Positions 43,347-52,884 of a DNA stretch of 64,000 nt are shown here, in pieces. Below the pieces are notes generated by a model. It was not told the origin of the DNA and ran no database searches. It saw only the letters and a list, made by a program, of their open reading frames with translations. Made by a program: the position numbers and the translations under genes. The first letter of the stretch is position 1, and each line of letters starts with the position of its first letter. Origin of the DNA: JANPLG01 sp964609085 (GTDB lineage: Bacteria > Armatimonadota > SYMT01); assembly GCA_964609085.1 (NCBI GenBank), contig CAZSRZ010000009.1, positions 1-64,000 on the forward strand, written 5' to 3'.

Positions 43347-44063
43347 CTACGGGCAGACCTTCGCACCCGCTGCGTACGTCGCAGCCGTGGCGTTGTCGGT
43401 CCACCAGAAGTCATGCCAGTCGGCCGGCGCCGTGCTTCGGGTAGGCTTGAAGGTCTGACTGATCTTGTAAGCCTTGACGTGGCCGTCCATCAACAGCCAG
43501 TTCTGCATGGTGTTGTGGTGGCACGGGATGCCCGCGGTCGCCCAGTAACCCAGGTCGCTGCAGCCCCACTCGCTCTCCAGCACCGCCATGGTGTCGGCGG
43601 GCTGCTGAATGGTCGCGTCGGCCGGACCGCTGCTGGTGCTTCCCGCCAGCAAACTCGGGAAGAGGGCGCCGTTGATGCCGTAGGAACACCGGTTGTTGAC
43701 GTCCTGCGTCTCGTCGCGCGACTCCTGAGCGCGGTTGGACGGGCAGCGAAAGAGGTTGTAGTTCTTGATGTAGGGCTGGATGAGGGTCTTCCAGTTGTCG
43801 AAGTTGCCGCCGCCGTTGGAGCAGATGCCGGTCCAACTGGTGAAACCGGAGACCCGGTTGGCGGGATACTTCTCATCGTAGTCCTGGCTGTACATCCGCA
43901 GACCGAGGCCGATCTGCTTCAGGTTAGACTGGCACGACGCCTTGCGGGCCGCTTCGCGGGCCTTGGCGAAGACAGGGAAGAGGATGGCTGCTAGGATGGC
44001 GATGATGGCGATCACCACTAGGAGTTCGATAAGGGTGAACGCCCGCTTTTGTGAGCGATGCAT
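43347..44063 (-). CDS. Type II secretion/type IV prepilin-like DUF1559 protein
   Basis: A 238-residue prepilin-like protein. The N-terminus RAFTLIELLVVIAIIAILAAI is interrupted nowhere and has the prepilin peptidase site (A|FTLIE) and conserved Glu5. FAKAREAARKASCQSNLKQ and GLGLRMYSQDYDEKYP follow, typical of Armatimonadota. Near the C-terminus H-x9-DG occurs as HNTMQNWLLMDG. Such proteins are numerous in these phyla and may form pseudopili or surface structures. Single gene with own terminator. Confidence 0.93.
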   Translation of the reverse strand: MHRSQKRAFTLIELLVVIAIIAILAAILFPVFAKAREAARKASCQSNLKQIGLGLRMYSQDYDEKYPANRVSGFTSWTGICSNGGGNFDNWKTLIQPYIKNYNLFRCPSNRAQESRDETQDVNNRCSYGINGALFPSLLAGSTSSGPADATIQQPADTMAVLESEWGCSDLGYWATAGIPCHHNTMQNWLLMDGHVKAYKISQTFKPTRSTAPADWHDFWWTDNATAATYAAGAKVCP

Positions 44064-44190
44064 GGATACCTGCTTGACTTCGGTCGTCCCCTGACGGAAC
44101 GACCTGCTTGGAGACGCCCGACTCTACCAGTTAAGTTCCGCAGATTCCACTCTGGGAGCGGAGCCTGGCGAGCATGCCTGGCTTTTCAAG

Positions 44191-46761
44191 TTACCCCGCC
44201 ACGATGTTGATCAAGCGTCCGGGTACGTAAATCAGCTTCCGGATCGCGGCGGTGCCGATGGCGGCCCGGACCTTTTCCGCGCTCGTGGCCAGGCCGGTGA
44301 CGTGCTCCTCGGAGGCGTCCGCCGGCACGGTGAGTCGGTCCCTCACCTTCCCGTTGACCTGAACGACGATCTCGATGGTGTCATCCGCGGCCAGCGCGTC
44401 ATCCCACCGGGGCCAGGTCTGCACGTGGACGCTGAACTCCCCGCCGAGGACGGCCCAGAGCTCCTCCGCCAAGTGGGGGGCAACGGGAGCGAGCATGAGC
44501 GTGAGTGTGCGCATAGCCTCACCCCAAGCCGGAGTGCCCAGGCAGGCCGCCCGCAGACGGTAGCAGGTATTGGTCAACTCCATCAGCGCCGAGATCATCG
44601 TATTGAAGGAGAACCGCTCGTGATCCGAAGTCACCTTGCGAAGCGTCTGGTGGACGGCGCGCCGCAGCTCCCGGTCTTCGGCCGTACCTGGGGCCGTCGC
44701 AGCCGCGGCAGAATCCGAGACGAGTGTCCAGACGCGGTTCACGAATCGGACGACGCCATCCACCGCGCGGGGATTCCAGGGTCCGCCCAGTTCCCACGGG
44801 CCGATGAACATCAGAAAAACTCGAACCACGTCCGCGCCGTAGCGACGGACGTAGTCATCCGGAGCCACCACGTTGCCCTTGCTCTTGGACATCTTCTCGA
44901 TCGACTCGACCAGCGGCTCCCCCGTGGCGGCCACGGTGGGGGGGTCTGTGTCGAAGCTGATCTGGGCGTAGGGCGTCACTCGTCCGGCCGGGTCGCGATA
45001 GGTCATCGCCGTAATGACGCCCTGATTGAACAGCCGCGGGAAAGGCTCGTCCCAGTTCCTGTCGGGGTGGAGGCGTCGTGCTGCATCGAACAGGCCCATG
45101 TCGCGCATCACCTTGTGGAAGAAGCGGGAGTAGAGCAGATGCATCACCGCGTGTTCGGCCCCGCCCGTGTACAGCCCTGGGGGCAGCCAGCGGGCCGCAG
45201 CTTCGGCATCGAAAGGCACCTCGCTGTTGTGAGGCGAGAGGTAGCGGGTTTGGTACCAGGAAGAATCGATGAACGTATCCATGGTGTCCGTGTCGCGCTC
45301 CGCAGCGCCGCCGCACGCAGGGCAGGTCACCCGCAGGAATGCCTCATGGGACTTCAGCGGCGACTCCCCGGTAGGGCGAAACTCGACTATCTCCGGCAGC
45401 GTCACCGGCAGGTCCGACTCCGGCACCGGGACGACCCCGCAAGCGGGGCAGTGAATCATTGGGATGGGCGTTCCCCACATCCGCTGCCGGCTGATCAACC
45501 AATCGCGGAGGCGGTACGTCACGGCGGGTCCGCCGATCCCGCGATCGGCCAGCGCCGCGGAAACCGCTGCCTTGCCTTCAACGGCCGGTCGTCCGCTGAA
45601 GGGACCAGAGTTCACCATCAGCCCGTCGCCAAGGTAGGGCGCAGTCAGGGGCTCGCCGTCCCAGTCGGGAGGAGCGATGACGACGGGGATCTCCAGTCGG
45701 TGGCGACGGGCGAAGTCGAAATCCCGCTCATCGTGGGCCGGCACGCCCATGATCGCGCCTGTTCCATAGCCCATCAGCACGTAGTCCGCGATGTAGATCG
45801 GCACCTCCGCACCGGTGAAGGGATGGATAGCGTAGGCACCGATGAAGACCCCTGTCCGTTCGCGCTCCGTGCTCTGCCGCTCGATTTCCGACCGACGAGT
45901 CGCCTCACCCACGTAAGCCTGCACTGCGTCCCTGCAGTCGGGCGACGTCAACTCCGCCACGAGCGGGTGTTCCGGCGCGAGCACGCAGAAGCTAACGCCG
46001 TAGATAGTGTCCGGCCGCGTGGTGAAGACTCGAATGGTCGCTGCCGAAGCGCGAACTGAAAACGCGAGCTCCGCGCCCTCGCTCCGCCCGATCCAGTTCC
46101 GCTGAAGGGTCTGGATGCGCTCCGGCCAGTCCATTCCCTCGAAGTTCAGGAGTTCCTCGGCGTACTGCGTGATGCGCAGTCGCCACTGATTCAGTTCCTT
46201 CTTGACGACCGGAGTCTCGCAGCGCTCACAGATGCGGTTCGTGCCGATCACCTGCTCCCGTGCCAGCGTGGTGTTGCACTTCGGACACCAGTCCACGGGC
46301 GCGAAGGCGCGATAGGCCAGCCCGCGCTTGTAGAACTGCAAGAAGAACCACTGATTCCAGCGGTAGTACTCGGGCAGGCAGGTGATGATCTCGCGGGTCC
46401 AGTCAAACCCCGCGCCCATCGTGCGGAGTTGCTCTTCCATGCGGCTGATGTTGGCCAGGGTCCACGGAGCCGGATGGATGTTGTTGCGAATGGCGGCGTT
46501 TTCGGCCGGCAGGCCGAATGCGTCGAACCCCATCGGGAAGAGGACGTTGTAGCCCCGCATGCGCATCCACCGGGCGTGGGCATCGGTCGGCGTCATCGGG
46601 TACCAGTGGCCGACGTGGAGATCGCCACTCGGGTAGGGGTACATCGTCAAGACGTAGTAAGGAGGACGAGGATCGTCCTCCCCGGCGACGTAGATGCCCG
46701 CCTGCTCCCAACGCTGCCGCCACTTTGGCTCGACGGATTGCGCATCGTAGCGCTCAGCCAT
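44191..46761 (-). CDS. leuS: Leucyl-tRNA synthetase
   Basis: An 856-residue class I synthetase. The HIGH motif is HVGH in PSGDLHVGHW, KMSKS is KMSKSKGNVVAPDDY, the zinc module has CPKC...CERC, and the editing domain has FTTRPDTIYG and GTGAIMGVPAHDERDFDFA. It charges tRNA-Leu. ATG at 46761 (MAERYDAQSVEPKW) fits the family start; an in-frame start 12 codons upstream is less likely. Confidence 0.97.
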   Translation of the reverse strand: MAERYDAQSVEPKWRQRWEQAGIYVAGEDDPRPPYYVLTMYPYPSGDLHVGHWYPMTPTDAHARWMRMRGYNVLFPMGFDAFGLPAENAAIRNNIHPAPWTLANISRMEEQLRTMGAGFDWTREIITCLPEYYRWNQWFFLQFYKRGLAYRAFAPVDWCPKCNTTLAREQVIGTNRICERCETPVVKKELNQWRLRITQYAEELLNFEGMDWPERIQTLQRNWIGRSEGAELAFSVRASAATIRVFTTRPDTIYGVSFCVLAPEHPLVAELTSPDCRDAVQAYVGEATRRSEIERQSTERERTGVFIGAYAIHPFTGAEVPIYIADYVLMGYGTGAIMGVPAHDERDFDFARRHRLEIPVVIAPPDWDGEPLTAPYLGDGLMVNSGPFSGRPAVEGKAAVSAALADRGIGGPAVTYRLRDWLISRQRMWGTPIPMIHCPACGVVPVPESDLPVTLPEIVEFRPTGESPLKSHEAFLRVTCPACGGAAERDTDTMDTFIDSSWYQTRYLSPHNSEVPFDAEAAARWLPPGLYTGGAEHAVMHLLYSRFFHKVMRDMGLFDAARRLHPDRNWDEPFPRLFNQGVITAMTYRDPAGRVTPYAQISFDTDPPTVAATGEPLVESIEKMSKSKGNVVAPDDYVRRYGADVVRVFLMFIGPWELGGPWNPRAVDGVVRFVNRVWTLVSDSAAAATAPGTAEDRELRRAVHQTLRKVTSDHERFSFNTMISALMELTNTCYRLRAACLGTPAWGEAMRTLTLMLAPVAPHLAEELWAVLGGEFSVHVQTWPRWDDALAADDTIEIVVQVNGKVRDRLTVPADASEEHVTGLATSAEKVRAAIGTAAIRKLIYVPGRLINIVAG

Positions 46762-46945
46762 ACCCCATGCCCCCCGGACCGCGAGAATGAGCCTCATCCT
46801 AGCGCCAAACGGTCGCTCGGGGCTAGCCGCAAGGTTGCGATCACCACCACGCCTAGGCTGCTAGGTCGGAGAAACCGCGTCGGGTGCGGCGGCGTCGAAC
46901 ATAGGTGCCTCGAGCCGATCCCGGCACCACCCTCGGAGCGTGCCC

Positions 46946-47449
46946 ATGCGGATCCCCAAGAGTTCAGGTCCCTGGATCGCTGCCGCGCTGTGCTTCGGCA
47001 GTGCGGTGTGGGCCGAGAACCGGCTGGAAGAGTCGCGCTTTTCCTTCGCCATCCCCCGTGGGTGGCAGGCACGCTCGGTTTCGGGGATGAAGTACCGTAT
47101 TGTGGTGGGCCCCGCGGGCACCGGCGGCTACGCTCCCAGCATCACCGTTTCGGAGCAGCGCCTCGCCGGCGGCGCGGAACAGTACGCCGATGCGGCCGAA
47201 CGCGGCTTTTCGCTGCAGGAGGGCTACCGGAGCCGCGGCCGGTCTCGCTTCACCACGGACGGTGGCCTCGTCGGTGTTCGGCTGGCGGGCGACCAGACTC
47301 GCCAGGGCACCACGCTGCGCCAGCTCGCCTACTTCTTCCCCGGGCGAGGGACCACCAAGTTCGTGGTCTCCGCCACGGCGGCCGTCGAGGATGGATCGCG
47401 CCTGGAGAAGACGCTGGACGCGAGCATGAAAACCTTTACGCCGAACTAG
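46946..47449 (+). CDS. Exported PsbP/DcrB-like protein
   Basis: A 167-residue protein with a signal peptide (cleavage near AVWAEN) and an alpha-beta domain resembling PsbP/DcrB (DUF1795-like): FSFAIPRGWQARSV, an amphipathic middle and QLAYFFPGRGTTKFVVSATA followed by a final helix LEKTLDASMKTF. GGAG lies seven bases before the ATG at 46946. Function unknown; the fold assignment is by pattern only. Confidence 0.65.
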   Translation: MRIPKSSGPWIAAALCFGSAVWAENRLEESRFSFAIPRGWQARSVSGMKYRIVVGPAGTGGYAPSITVSEQRLAGGAEQYADAAERGFSLQEGYRSRGRSRFTTDGGLVGVRLAGDQTRQGTTLRQLAYFFPGRGTTKFVVSATAAVEDGSRLEKTLDASMKTFTPN

Positions 47450-47464
47450 CCAGTAAGGGGAGCC

Positions 47465-48925
47465 TCAGCCGGGGAGCGAGGCCGGCGTCTCGGAGGCGAC
47501 CGGGCCGTGTTCGCAGCCCAGCAGGCGTCGCTCCTTGATGATCGACGCCACCTCAGGCGGCACCTTGGCCTCCCAGCCGGGTTCGCCCTGGCGAATCATC
47601 CGCAGCACTTCCCGGCTGTCGATGCCGAGGTAATCCCTCTGGTAGTAGTCGATCGGGACGATGCAGTTCCTCTCAACCAGGTAATCGTAGAGCTGGCCGA
47701 GGTTCTCGCGCACTTTCACCCGCTCGACCGTGACGAGCTGCCCGGTATCGTTGTCCTTCAGGGGATAGCAGTAGATCCGCAGGTCGTTCTTGAAGAGCCG
47801 GCCGAACGCTTCGAGGATGCCCCCGTCCAGGTTCTCGTAATAGCGCTCCTCGAAGAGGTCCATCAGCGTGGGGATGCCCAGGGCCAGAGCGATTCGCTTG
47901 TTGGTGAGGCGGGTCAGGTACGCCGCCAGCCTATGGTACTCGAAGTAGTTCGAGACCATCACGGTCTGGCCGGTCGCCGCCAGGATGTCGGCACGCCCCA
48001 GGAAGTCGGCGTAGTCCATCTCGCCTTCCGCCATGAGGTTCCGCATGGTGATCTCCATCAGCACCACGGGCTCTTCGGCGTCGCGGCCCAGGTCCTTGAT
48101 GAACTGAGTCCGGGCGCACTGCAGCATGTCCAGATGAATCAGGGTCACGGGACGGAAGCTGCCGCGTTCCACAAGTACGGGCCGCTTGTAGAGCACCTCG
48201 CTGGGCTGCAGGATCTCGCCGTCGGCGGCGAACATGGCTGCATTGCTGAGCCCCATCTGCACCAATTTCAGGCTCATCAGGCGCTGGTCGACGTGCTCGA
48301 AGTCCGGCCCGAAGAACTTGATCATGTCCACCTCCACCCGTTCGGTGGAGAGGTCGTCGAGCAGGCACTCAAGGACGAGATCGGGGCGACCCGAGTACTC
48401 GAACGCAGCGTAAATCAGGTTGATGCCCACGACGCCGAGGGCTTCCTGTTGCTGGACGTTCTCCCGGTCTAGCATCCGGACGTGGATCCAGATCTCGCTC
48501 GGATCGCCGCCGGGCGCACTCTGGTACTTCACCCCCATCCAGCCATGACACTCGCTGTTGCCCTGGTAGCTTTGCGCGCGCACGGTGTCGGCGAAAACGA
48601 AAAACTCGGTATCCGCCCCCCGCTTGGCGCCGAGTCGCTCCAGGATCAGGCCCCACTCGTGTTCCAGCATCGTTTGGAGGCGCTCGCGGCTCACGTAGCG
48701 CTTGCACGTCCCGTAGATCGCATCGGAAACGGTCGGGTCGTAGGCCGACATGCTCTTGGCGATCGTCCCGGCCGCGCCCCCGACGCGAAAGAGCCAGCGG
48801 ACCACCTCCTGACCCGCGCCGATCTCCGCGAAAGCGCCGTACTTGCGCTCGTTGAGGTTGATGCGCAGGGCTTTGTCTCGGGTGCCCAGCCTCACCCGGT
48901 CCCCACGTGACTGCGTCAGCTCCAT
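47465..48925 (-). CDS. Conserved protein of unknown function with nucleotidyltransferase-like C-terminus
   Basis: A 486-residue cytosolic protein. It starts MELTQSRGDRVRLGTRDKAL, and is highly regular (KYGAFAEIGAGQEVVRWLFRVGGAAGTIAKSMSAYD). The C-terminal ~40 residues (LGIDSREVLRMIRQGEP, VPPEVASIIKERRLLG) resemble the IS-S-T-x-I-R and end helices of nicotinate-nucleotide adenylyltransferases, which can lead to that label in databases. The HxGH ATP-binding motif is absent, so adenylyltransferase activity is unlikely. A direct-repeat element lies upstream. I know it only as a conserved family without proven function. Confidence 0.75.
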   Translation of the reverse strand: MELTQSRGDRVRLGTRDKALRINLNERKYGAFAEIGAGQEVVRWLFRVGGAAGTIAKSMSAYDPTVSDAIYGTCKRYVSRERLQTMLEHEWGLILERLGAKRGADTEFFVFADTVRAQSYQGNSECHGWMGVKYQSAPGGDPSEIWIHVRMLDRENVQQQEALGVVGINLIYAAFEYSGRPDLVLECLLDDLSTERVEVDMIKFFGPDFEHVDQRLMSLKLVQMGLSNAAMFAADGEILQPSEVLYKRPVLVERGSFRPVTLIHLDMLQCARTQFIKDLGRDAEEPVVLMEITMRNLMAEGEMDYADFLGRADILAATGQTVMVSNYFEYHRLAAYLTRLTNKRIALALGIPTLMDLFEERYYENLDGGILEAFGRLFKNDLRIYCYPLKDNDTGQLVTVERVKVRENLGQLYDYLVERNCIVPIDYYQRDYLGIDSREVLRMIRQGEPGWEAKVPPEVASIIKERRLLGCEHGPVASETPASLPG

Positions 48926-48963
48926 GCCTCTGTTCTCCGTCCGGCGTCGGCTCCGTCGCATGG

Positions 48964-49009
48964 AGTATGGTGCCAGCCTACCCCAGAGTTGAGTCGATCG
49001 TTGAGTCGA
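48964..49009 (-). promoter_or_regulatory. Promoter-like element with a 10-bp direct repeat
   Basis: GTTGAGTCGA occurs at 48988-48997 and again at 49000-49009. On the minus strand a -10-like CATACT (48969-48964) lies 17 bp from TCAACT inside one repeat copy, giving transcription about 32 nt before the 48925 start. The repeats could be an operator. Confidence 0.4.
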
Positions 49010-49214
49010 CCACGGCGGCCACACCGTGTTGATGCATCTTAGCATCGACGGAGCCCGGGCCGGCTGCGCGGCTTTCTTGACGGGAAGACAGGCGGGGACT
49101 CGTCGCAGCGATGAAATCATCGGTCATCGGCTGTAAGGGGCGCCGGACCTGTGCATCCAGGAAGGATGTCCGCTCATCCGGAGCGCGACGATCTCTTCCT
49201 GGAGACCCTGACCG

Positions 49215-49592
49215 ATGAACACCCGAACTTCCCACCTTCGCCGCTTCGTGGCCGGTTTCGCCGCAGTCGCCGCGGTCGCCGCCGCCAGCCTCAGCCCGGT
49301 GCTGGCCTCGTCGCCGAACCCCGGCTGTTACCAGACCCGCACCCTCTCCGCCGGCTACCAGATCACGTTCACCGAGACGTTCTTCAAGGACGAAGTCGCT
49401 CGGGCCTGGGCCACGGGAGACGGCGACATCGACATGTATGTCTACGATGAGAACGGCAGTCTGATCGTGAAGGACACCGCCTACGACGGCCGCCCGAGTT
49501 GCTCGTGGACCCCGAAATGGACCGGCCGCTTCACCATCAAGATCGTCAACGCCGATCGCAGCGCCGTGGACTTCCGCCTCTGCACCAACTGA
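49215..49592 (+). CDS. Exported PPC-like domain protein (paralog 1)
   Basis: A 125-residue protein with a Sec signal peptide (cleavage near VLASSP) and a single pre-peptidase C-terminal (PPC)-like beta domain: GDGDIDMYVYDENGSLIV, then FTIKIVNADRSAVDFRLC. Two cysteines near the ends of the domain (GCYQTR and RLCTN) may pair. The next gene encodes the same domain with a long tail. CTGGAGACCC precedes both starts. Confidence 0.8.
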   Translation: MNTRTSHLRRFVAGFAAVAAVAAASLSPVLASSPNPGCYQTRTLSAGYQITFTETFFKDEVARAWATGDGDIDMYVYDENGSLIVKDTAYDGRPSCSWTPKWTGRFTIKIVNADRSAVDFRLCTN

Positions 49593-49683
49593 TCCGGCGC
49601 GAGCAAGGCTTCGGCCGGAGGTCGGGATCGGACCTTACTACAACCTGGCGGACGCAGCAAACCGCCCAGCCACCGGCCGAAAG

Positions 49684-49706
49684 GGCCCCGGGGTCTCCCC
49701 GGGGCC
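49684..49706 (+). terminator. Hairpin after PPC paralog 1
   Basis: GGCCCCGGGG-TCT-CCCCGGGGCC: a 10-bp perfect GC stem with a 3-nt loop, no T-tract. Confidence 0.6.
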
Positions 49707-49835
49707 TCGTCCGATTCTTGCCCGCTCAGCACTCCGAAAAAAGATCTGGCCGCGCTGTAAGACCCCGCCCCCCTCTCCATCCGGGAAAAGTGGCCGCCCA
49801 ACCGGGGCGGTCAACCATCCCCTGGAGACCCCCCG

Positions 49836-50549
49836 ATGAACACGCTTTCCCCCCTCTCCCGCCGCAGCATCGTCCGCGGCCTGGCCCTGACGGCTCCCAT
49901 CCTCGTCGCCGCCGGCACGCTGCTCACGGCGCTTAGCCCCGCAACCGCTGGTGAGCAGGATCGCCGCTGCTTCCGACCCAAGACTCTGCGCCCCGGCGCT
50001 TCCGAGACGTTTGCCGCACCCTTCGCCGCCGGTGAACAGGTGAGCGTCCGTGCCCGAGGCGACGGCAACGTCGATCTCTACGTCTACAACGAAGCCGGCC
50101 GGATGGTCGGTCAGGACATGGGCCCCTCCGGTGAGGCCGTGCTCAACTTCACCCCCCGCCGCACCGGGATCTTCACCTTCAAGGTCACCAACGCGGACCG
50201 GCGCTCAGTCGAATTCCGGCTGTGCACCCTCACCCAGCAGGCGCCCCGACCGGACGCCCCCGCTCCCGCTCCCGCCCCCGCGCCGACGGAAGACCGCCGA
50301 GATGCCCGGATGGACGAGCGGCAACCCGATCGTGCGGCGGACAGGCCCAATCCCGTGGATCGTCCGCGAGAGGATATGGCACCCGTTCGTGAGCAGGCTC
50401 CCACGCCCCCGGCCCCCCCGGCGCCCCCGGCCCCGAAGAGTGACCCGGGCGTCGGCGGCAAGAACGGACTGCGCGGCGACGACGCTGGCAAGAACTCACC
50501 GGAGCGCAAGCCCGACCCGGCGGTCCCGATCAAGAACGGGAAGCAGTAA
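49836..50549 (+). CDS. Exported PPC-like domain protein with proline-rich tail (paralog 2)
   Basis: A 237-residue protein. The start LSRRSIVRGLALTAP looks like a twin-arginine signal, unlike paralog 1. The PPC-like domain GDGNVDLYVYNEAGRMV...FTFKVTNADRRSVEFRLC aligns residue by residue with paralog 1. The last ~110 residues are disordered: APAPAPAPAP, then Arg/Asp-rich and PPAPPAPPAPK segments ending in PIKNGKQ. Likely a surface or wall-associated protein; role unknown. Confidence 0.8.
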   Translation: MNTLSPLSRRSIVRGLALTAPILVAAGTLLTALSPATAGEQDRRCFRPKTLRPGASETFAAPFAAGEQVSVRARGDGNVDLYVYNEAGRMVGQDMGPSGEAVLNFTPRRTGIFTFKVTNADRRSVEFRLCTLTQQAPRPDAPAPAPAPAPTEDRRDARMDERQPDRAADRPNPVDRPREDMAPVREQAPTPPAPPAPPAPKSDPGVGGKNGLRGDDAGKNSPERKPDPAVPIKNGKQ

Positions 50550-50576
50550 CCTGCGGCGAGGCTGGGACTGGTGAGG

Positions 50577-50606
50577 AGGGCGGCCGGGGTGACCCGGCCG
50601 CCCTTT
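50577..50606 (+). terminator. Hairpin terminator after PPC paralog 2
   Basis: AGGGCGGCCGGG-GTGA-CCCGGCCGCCCT (50577-50604): a 12-bp perfect stem with tetraloop, followed by TTCC. Confidence 0.75.
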
Positions 50607-50748
50607 CCGTTGGGCCCTTTTCGGCCTTCCGCCCGGTTGAATCCGTCAGTGGAGCTGGAGGTGGTAGACTCCGGTGGAATCGCCGCGACCGCGGCGGCCC
50701 GGCGGACGTCCAACAGAAGGCGGTGCCCCGCCCCGTCAGAGCTCTCCC

Positions 50749-52725
50749 ATGCGATCGAACGCCACACCCAAGCCTTCGCCTCTACCCCGATCAGCGGGTC
50801 GGACTGGTCGCGGCGCGTTGCTCCTATTCACCGCCGCCGTCCTGGTTCTCTGCGGCAGGCCGGGAGCCGGTGCGTCGGCATCCACCGGGGACGTGGTCGG
50901 AACCGTCGCCGACGACCGTGGTCGCGCCGTGCCGAACGCGACCGTGCGCGTCACCTTCGGGCCGGAGATCCGCGTGGATCGCACCGATTCCAGTGGGCGA
51001 TACAAGCTGGACGACCTGCCCCCGGGCGTCTATCACCTCCTCGCGCAGAAGCCAGCCTACACCTCGGTTCTCAAGCAGAACCTGCAGGTGAACGCCAACT
51101 CGACAAAGGTGGTGGACTTCACACTGGCTTTCAGCTCTGCTACAGCCGGTGCGGTGGAGGTGATCACGCGCGCCGCGAATGGCGGTGAGCTGGAAAACGC
51201 CACGGTGGACCTCTACCGAGCTGGGAGCTTCCTCACGCGGCTATTCTCCGACAGCGTGGGCTCCGCCGTGTTCCCCGGTCTCGAGCCGGGCACGTTTGAG
51301 GTGCGGGTCCACCGTGCCGGATTCTTCGACGCCACCTCTCCTACGTTCACCGTCCAGGGAGGCCGGTTGACCACTGCGCGCGCGGCCCTGAAACGCGACC
51401 CGAACCAGAACGGCGAGCTTGCCGGGGTCGTCCGCGACGCCGAGGGTGTCCCTGTGCGGGGAGCTGACGTCGTCGTGCTGGACGGCCTGACCCTGCGCGA
51501 GGCTGCCAGCAACGCGTCCGGGCAGTACCGGCTCAACCGATTGATCCCCGGCCGCTACTACCTGAAGGTGTCCGCACAGGGCTTCGCCACCCAGACAGCC
51601 GGGGTGCTGGAGGTCCGGCTGGGTCAGACCACTTTCCAGGACTTCTACTTGATCCCGAACGTGCGCAACAAAGGCTCGCTCACCGGGGTGCTGAAAGACC
51701 TCGACGACCGGCCTTTGCCCTTTGCCAATGTCCTGATCACGGCGGGACCGCAGGCTGGGCTGGAGATGCAGACCAACGCCGACGGCCGGTATCTCTTCCA
51801 GGAACTGACTCCGGCATCGAGCTATGCGATTGTGGGGACGCTCCTCGGCTACTCCCCGAGCGGGGCTTCTGGGCTGACGGTCGCCAAGGGGACGACCACC
51901 GTCACCGATCTCGTCCTCGTGAACCAGTCCGTGACTCCGGGGGCGCTGCAGGGCACGGTGCGGGAGGCGGGAAGCGGGCAGATCCTGGCCGATACTCTGG
52001 TAGAAATCCTGGCGGGAGAGAGCGCCGGGCTGGCGCAGATCACCGACGGAGCAGGCCACTATCGGATCGAAGGCGTGATCCCGGACAACGATTACACCCT
52101 GAGGTTCAGCCGATCCGGGTACGGGATCTTCAGCCAGTCGCTGATTCAAGTCGCCGCCGGCACCACGGTGACGGTGGATGCGGAATTGAGCCGACTGAGC
52201 AGCGCCGCGGGCATCCTGGCAGGCGTGGTGCGGCGCTTCGGCGGCGGCATCATCAGCGGCGCAAAGCTCACCCTCTTCCGGGGGGCCACCTCACCGCTGA
52301 CCACCACCTCCGCGGCCGACGGCAGCTACCGGTTCCGGAACCTGCGCCCCGGAGCCGACTACGCGGTGAGAGCGGAACGGAGTGGCTTCATCAAGCAAGA
52401 GAAGCGTGACCTGACGGTGCAATCCGGCATCACCACGGCGGTCGAGTTCACACTCCACCGCACGAGCGAGTCCGGCGCGATCGCCGGGAAGGTCGTCGAC
52501 CTGGGGCAGAGGCCCGTCGCCAACGCCCGAGTCTCAGTGATCGAGGGGCCGTCCCGGCCCGCAGACGCCATCACCGCAGCCACCGGCGAGTTCACCTTCG
52601 AAGCGATCCCGGCGGGGACCTACACGCTTCAGGTCACCGCGAACGGCTTCCCGAATCGTACGCAGGGGAACATCATCGTCACCGCGGGGTCCACGGCGCG
52701 GCCGGTAATCACGCTGCTACCCTGA
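50749..52725 (+). CDS. Exported protein with seven carboxypeptidase-regulatory-like repeats
   Basis: A 658-residue protein with an N-terminal hydrophobic helix (ALLLFTAAVLVLCG) after a basic segment, then seven CarboxypepD_reg/Cna-B-like beta-sandwich repeats of ~80-90 residues. They begin VVGTVADDRGRAVPNATVRV, VEVITRAANGGELENATV, LAGVVRDAEGVPVRGADV, LTGVLKDLDDRPLPFANV, LQGTVREAGSGQILADTL, LAGVVRRFGGGIISGAKL and IAGKVVDLGQRPVANARV. Each ends in a PGxYxL-like turn. No catalytic domain follows, so it is likely a structural or adhesive surface protein. ATG at 50749 is the best start; a longer frame from 50674 is Pro/Arg-rich. Confidence 0.85.
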   Translation: MRSNATPKPSPLPRSAGRTGRGALLLFTAAVLVLCGRPGAGASASTGDVVGTVADDRGRAVPNATVRVTFGPEIRVDRTDSSGRYKLDDLPPGVYHLLAQKPAYTSVLKQNLQVNANSTKVVDFTLAFSSATAGAVEVITRAANGGELENATVDLYRAGSFLTRLFSDSVGSAVFPGLEPGTFEVRVHRAGFFDATSPTFTVQGGRLTTARAALKRDPNQNGELAGVVRDAEGVPVRGADVVVLDGLTLREAASNASGQYRLNRLIPGRYYLKVSAQGFATQTAGVLEVRLGQTTFQDFYLIPNVRNKGSLTGVLKDLDDRPLPFANVLITAGPQAGLEMQTNADGRYLFQELTPASSYAIVGTLLGYSPSGASGLTVAKGTTTVTDLVLVNQSVTPGALQGTVREAGSGQILADTLVEILAGESAGLAQITDGAGHYRIEGVIPDNDYTLRFSRSGYGIFSQSLIQVAAGTTVTVDAELSRLSSAAGILAGVVRRFGGGIISGAKLTLFRGATSPLTTTSAADGSYRFRNLRPGADYAVRAERSGFIKQEKRDLTVQSGITTAVEFTLHRTSESGAIAGKVVDLGQRPVANARVSVIEGPSRPADAITAATGEFTFEAIPAGTYTLQVTANGFPNRTQGNIIVTAGSTARPVITLLP

Positions 52726-52884
52726 GCCGGTACGGCGGGGACGCAGCCCGGGTGTTGGTTCCTTGTTGCACGCTTCCGGGGCGACCCTTTGTGCGAAACT
52801 TCCCGGCACGGCCCACGTCAGAACGCGCAGACACCGCGGCTCAGAGGCAGTGCCCTGGATCCTGGCCGGCGGAGGAGTAACGGG

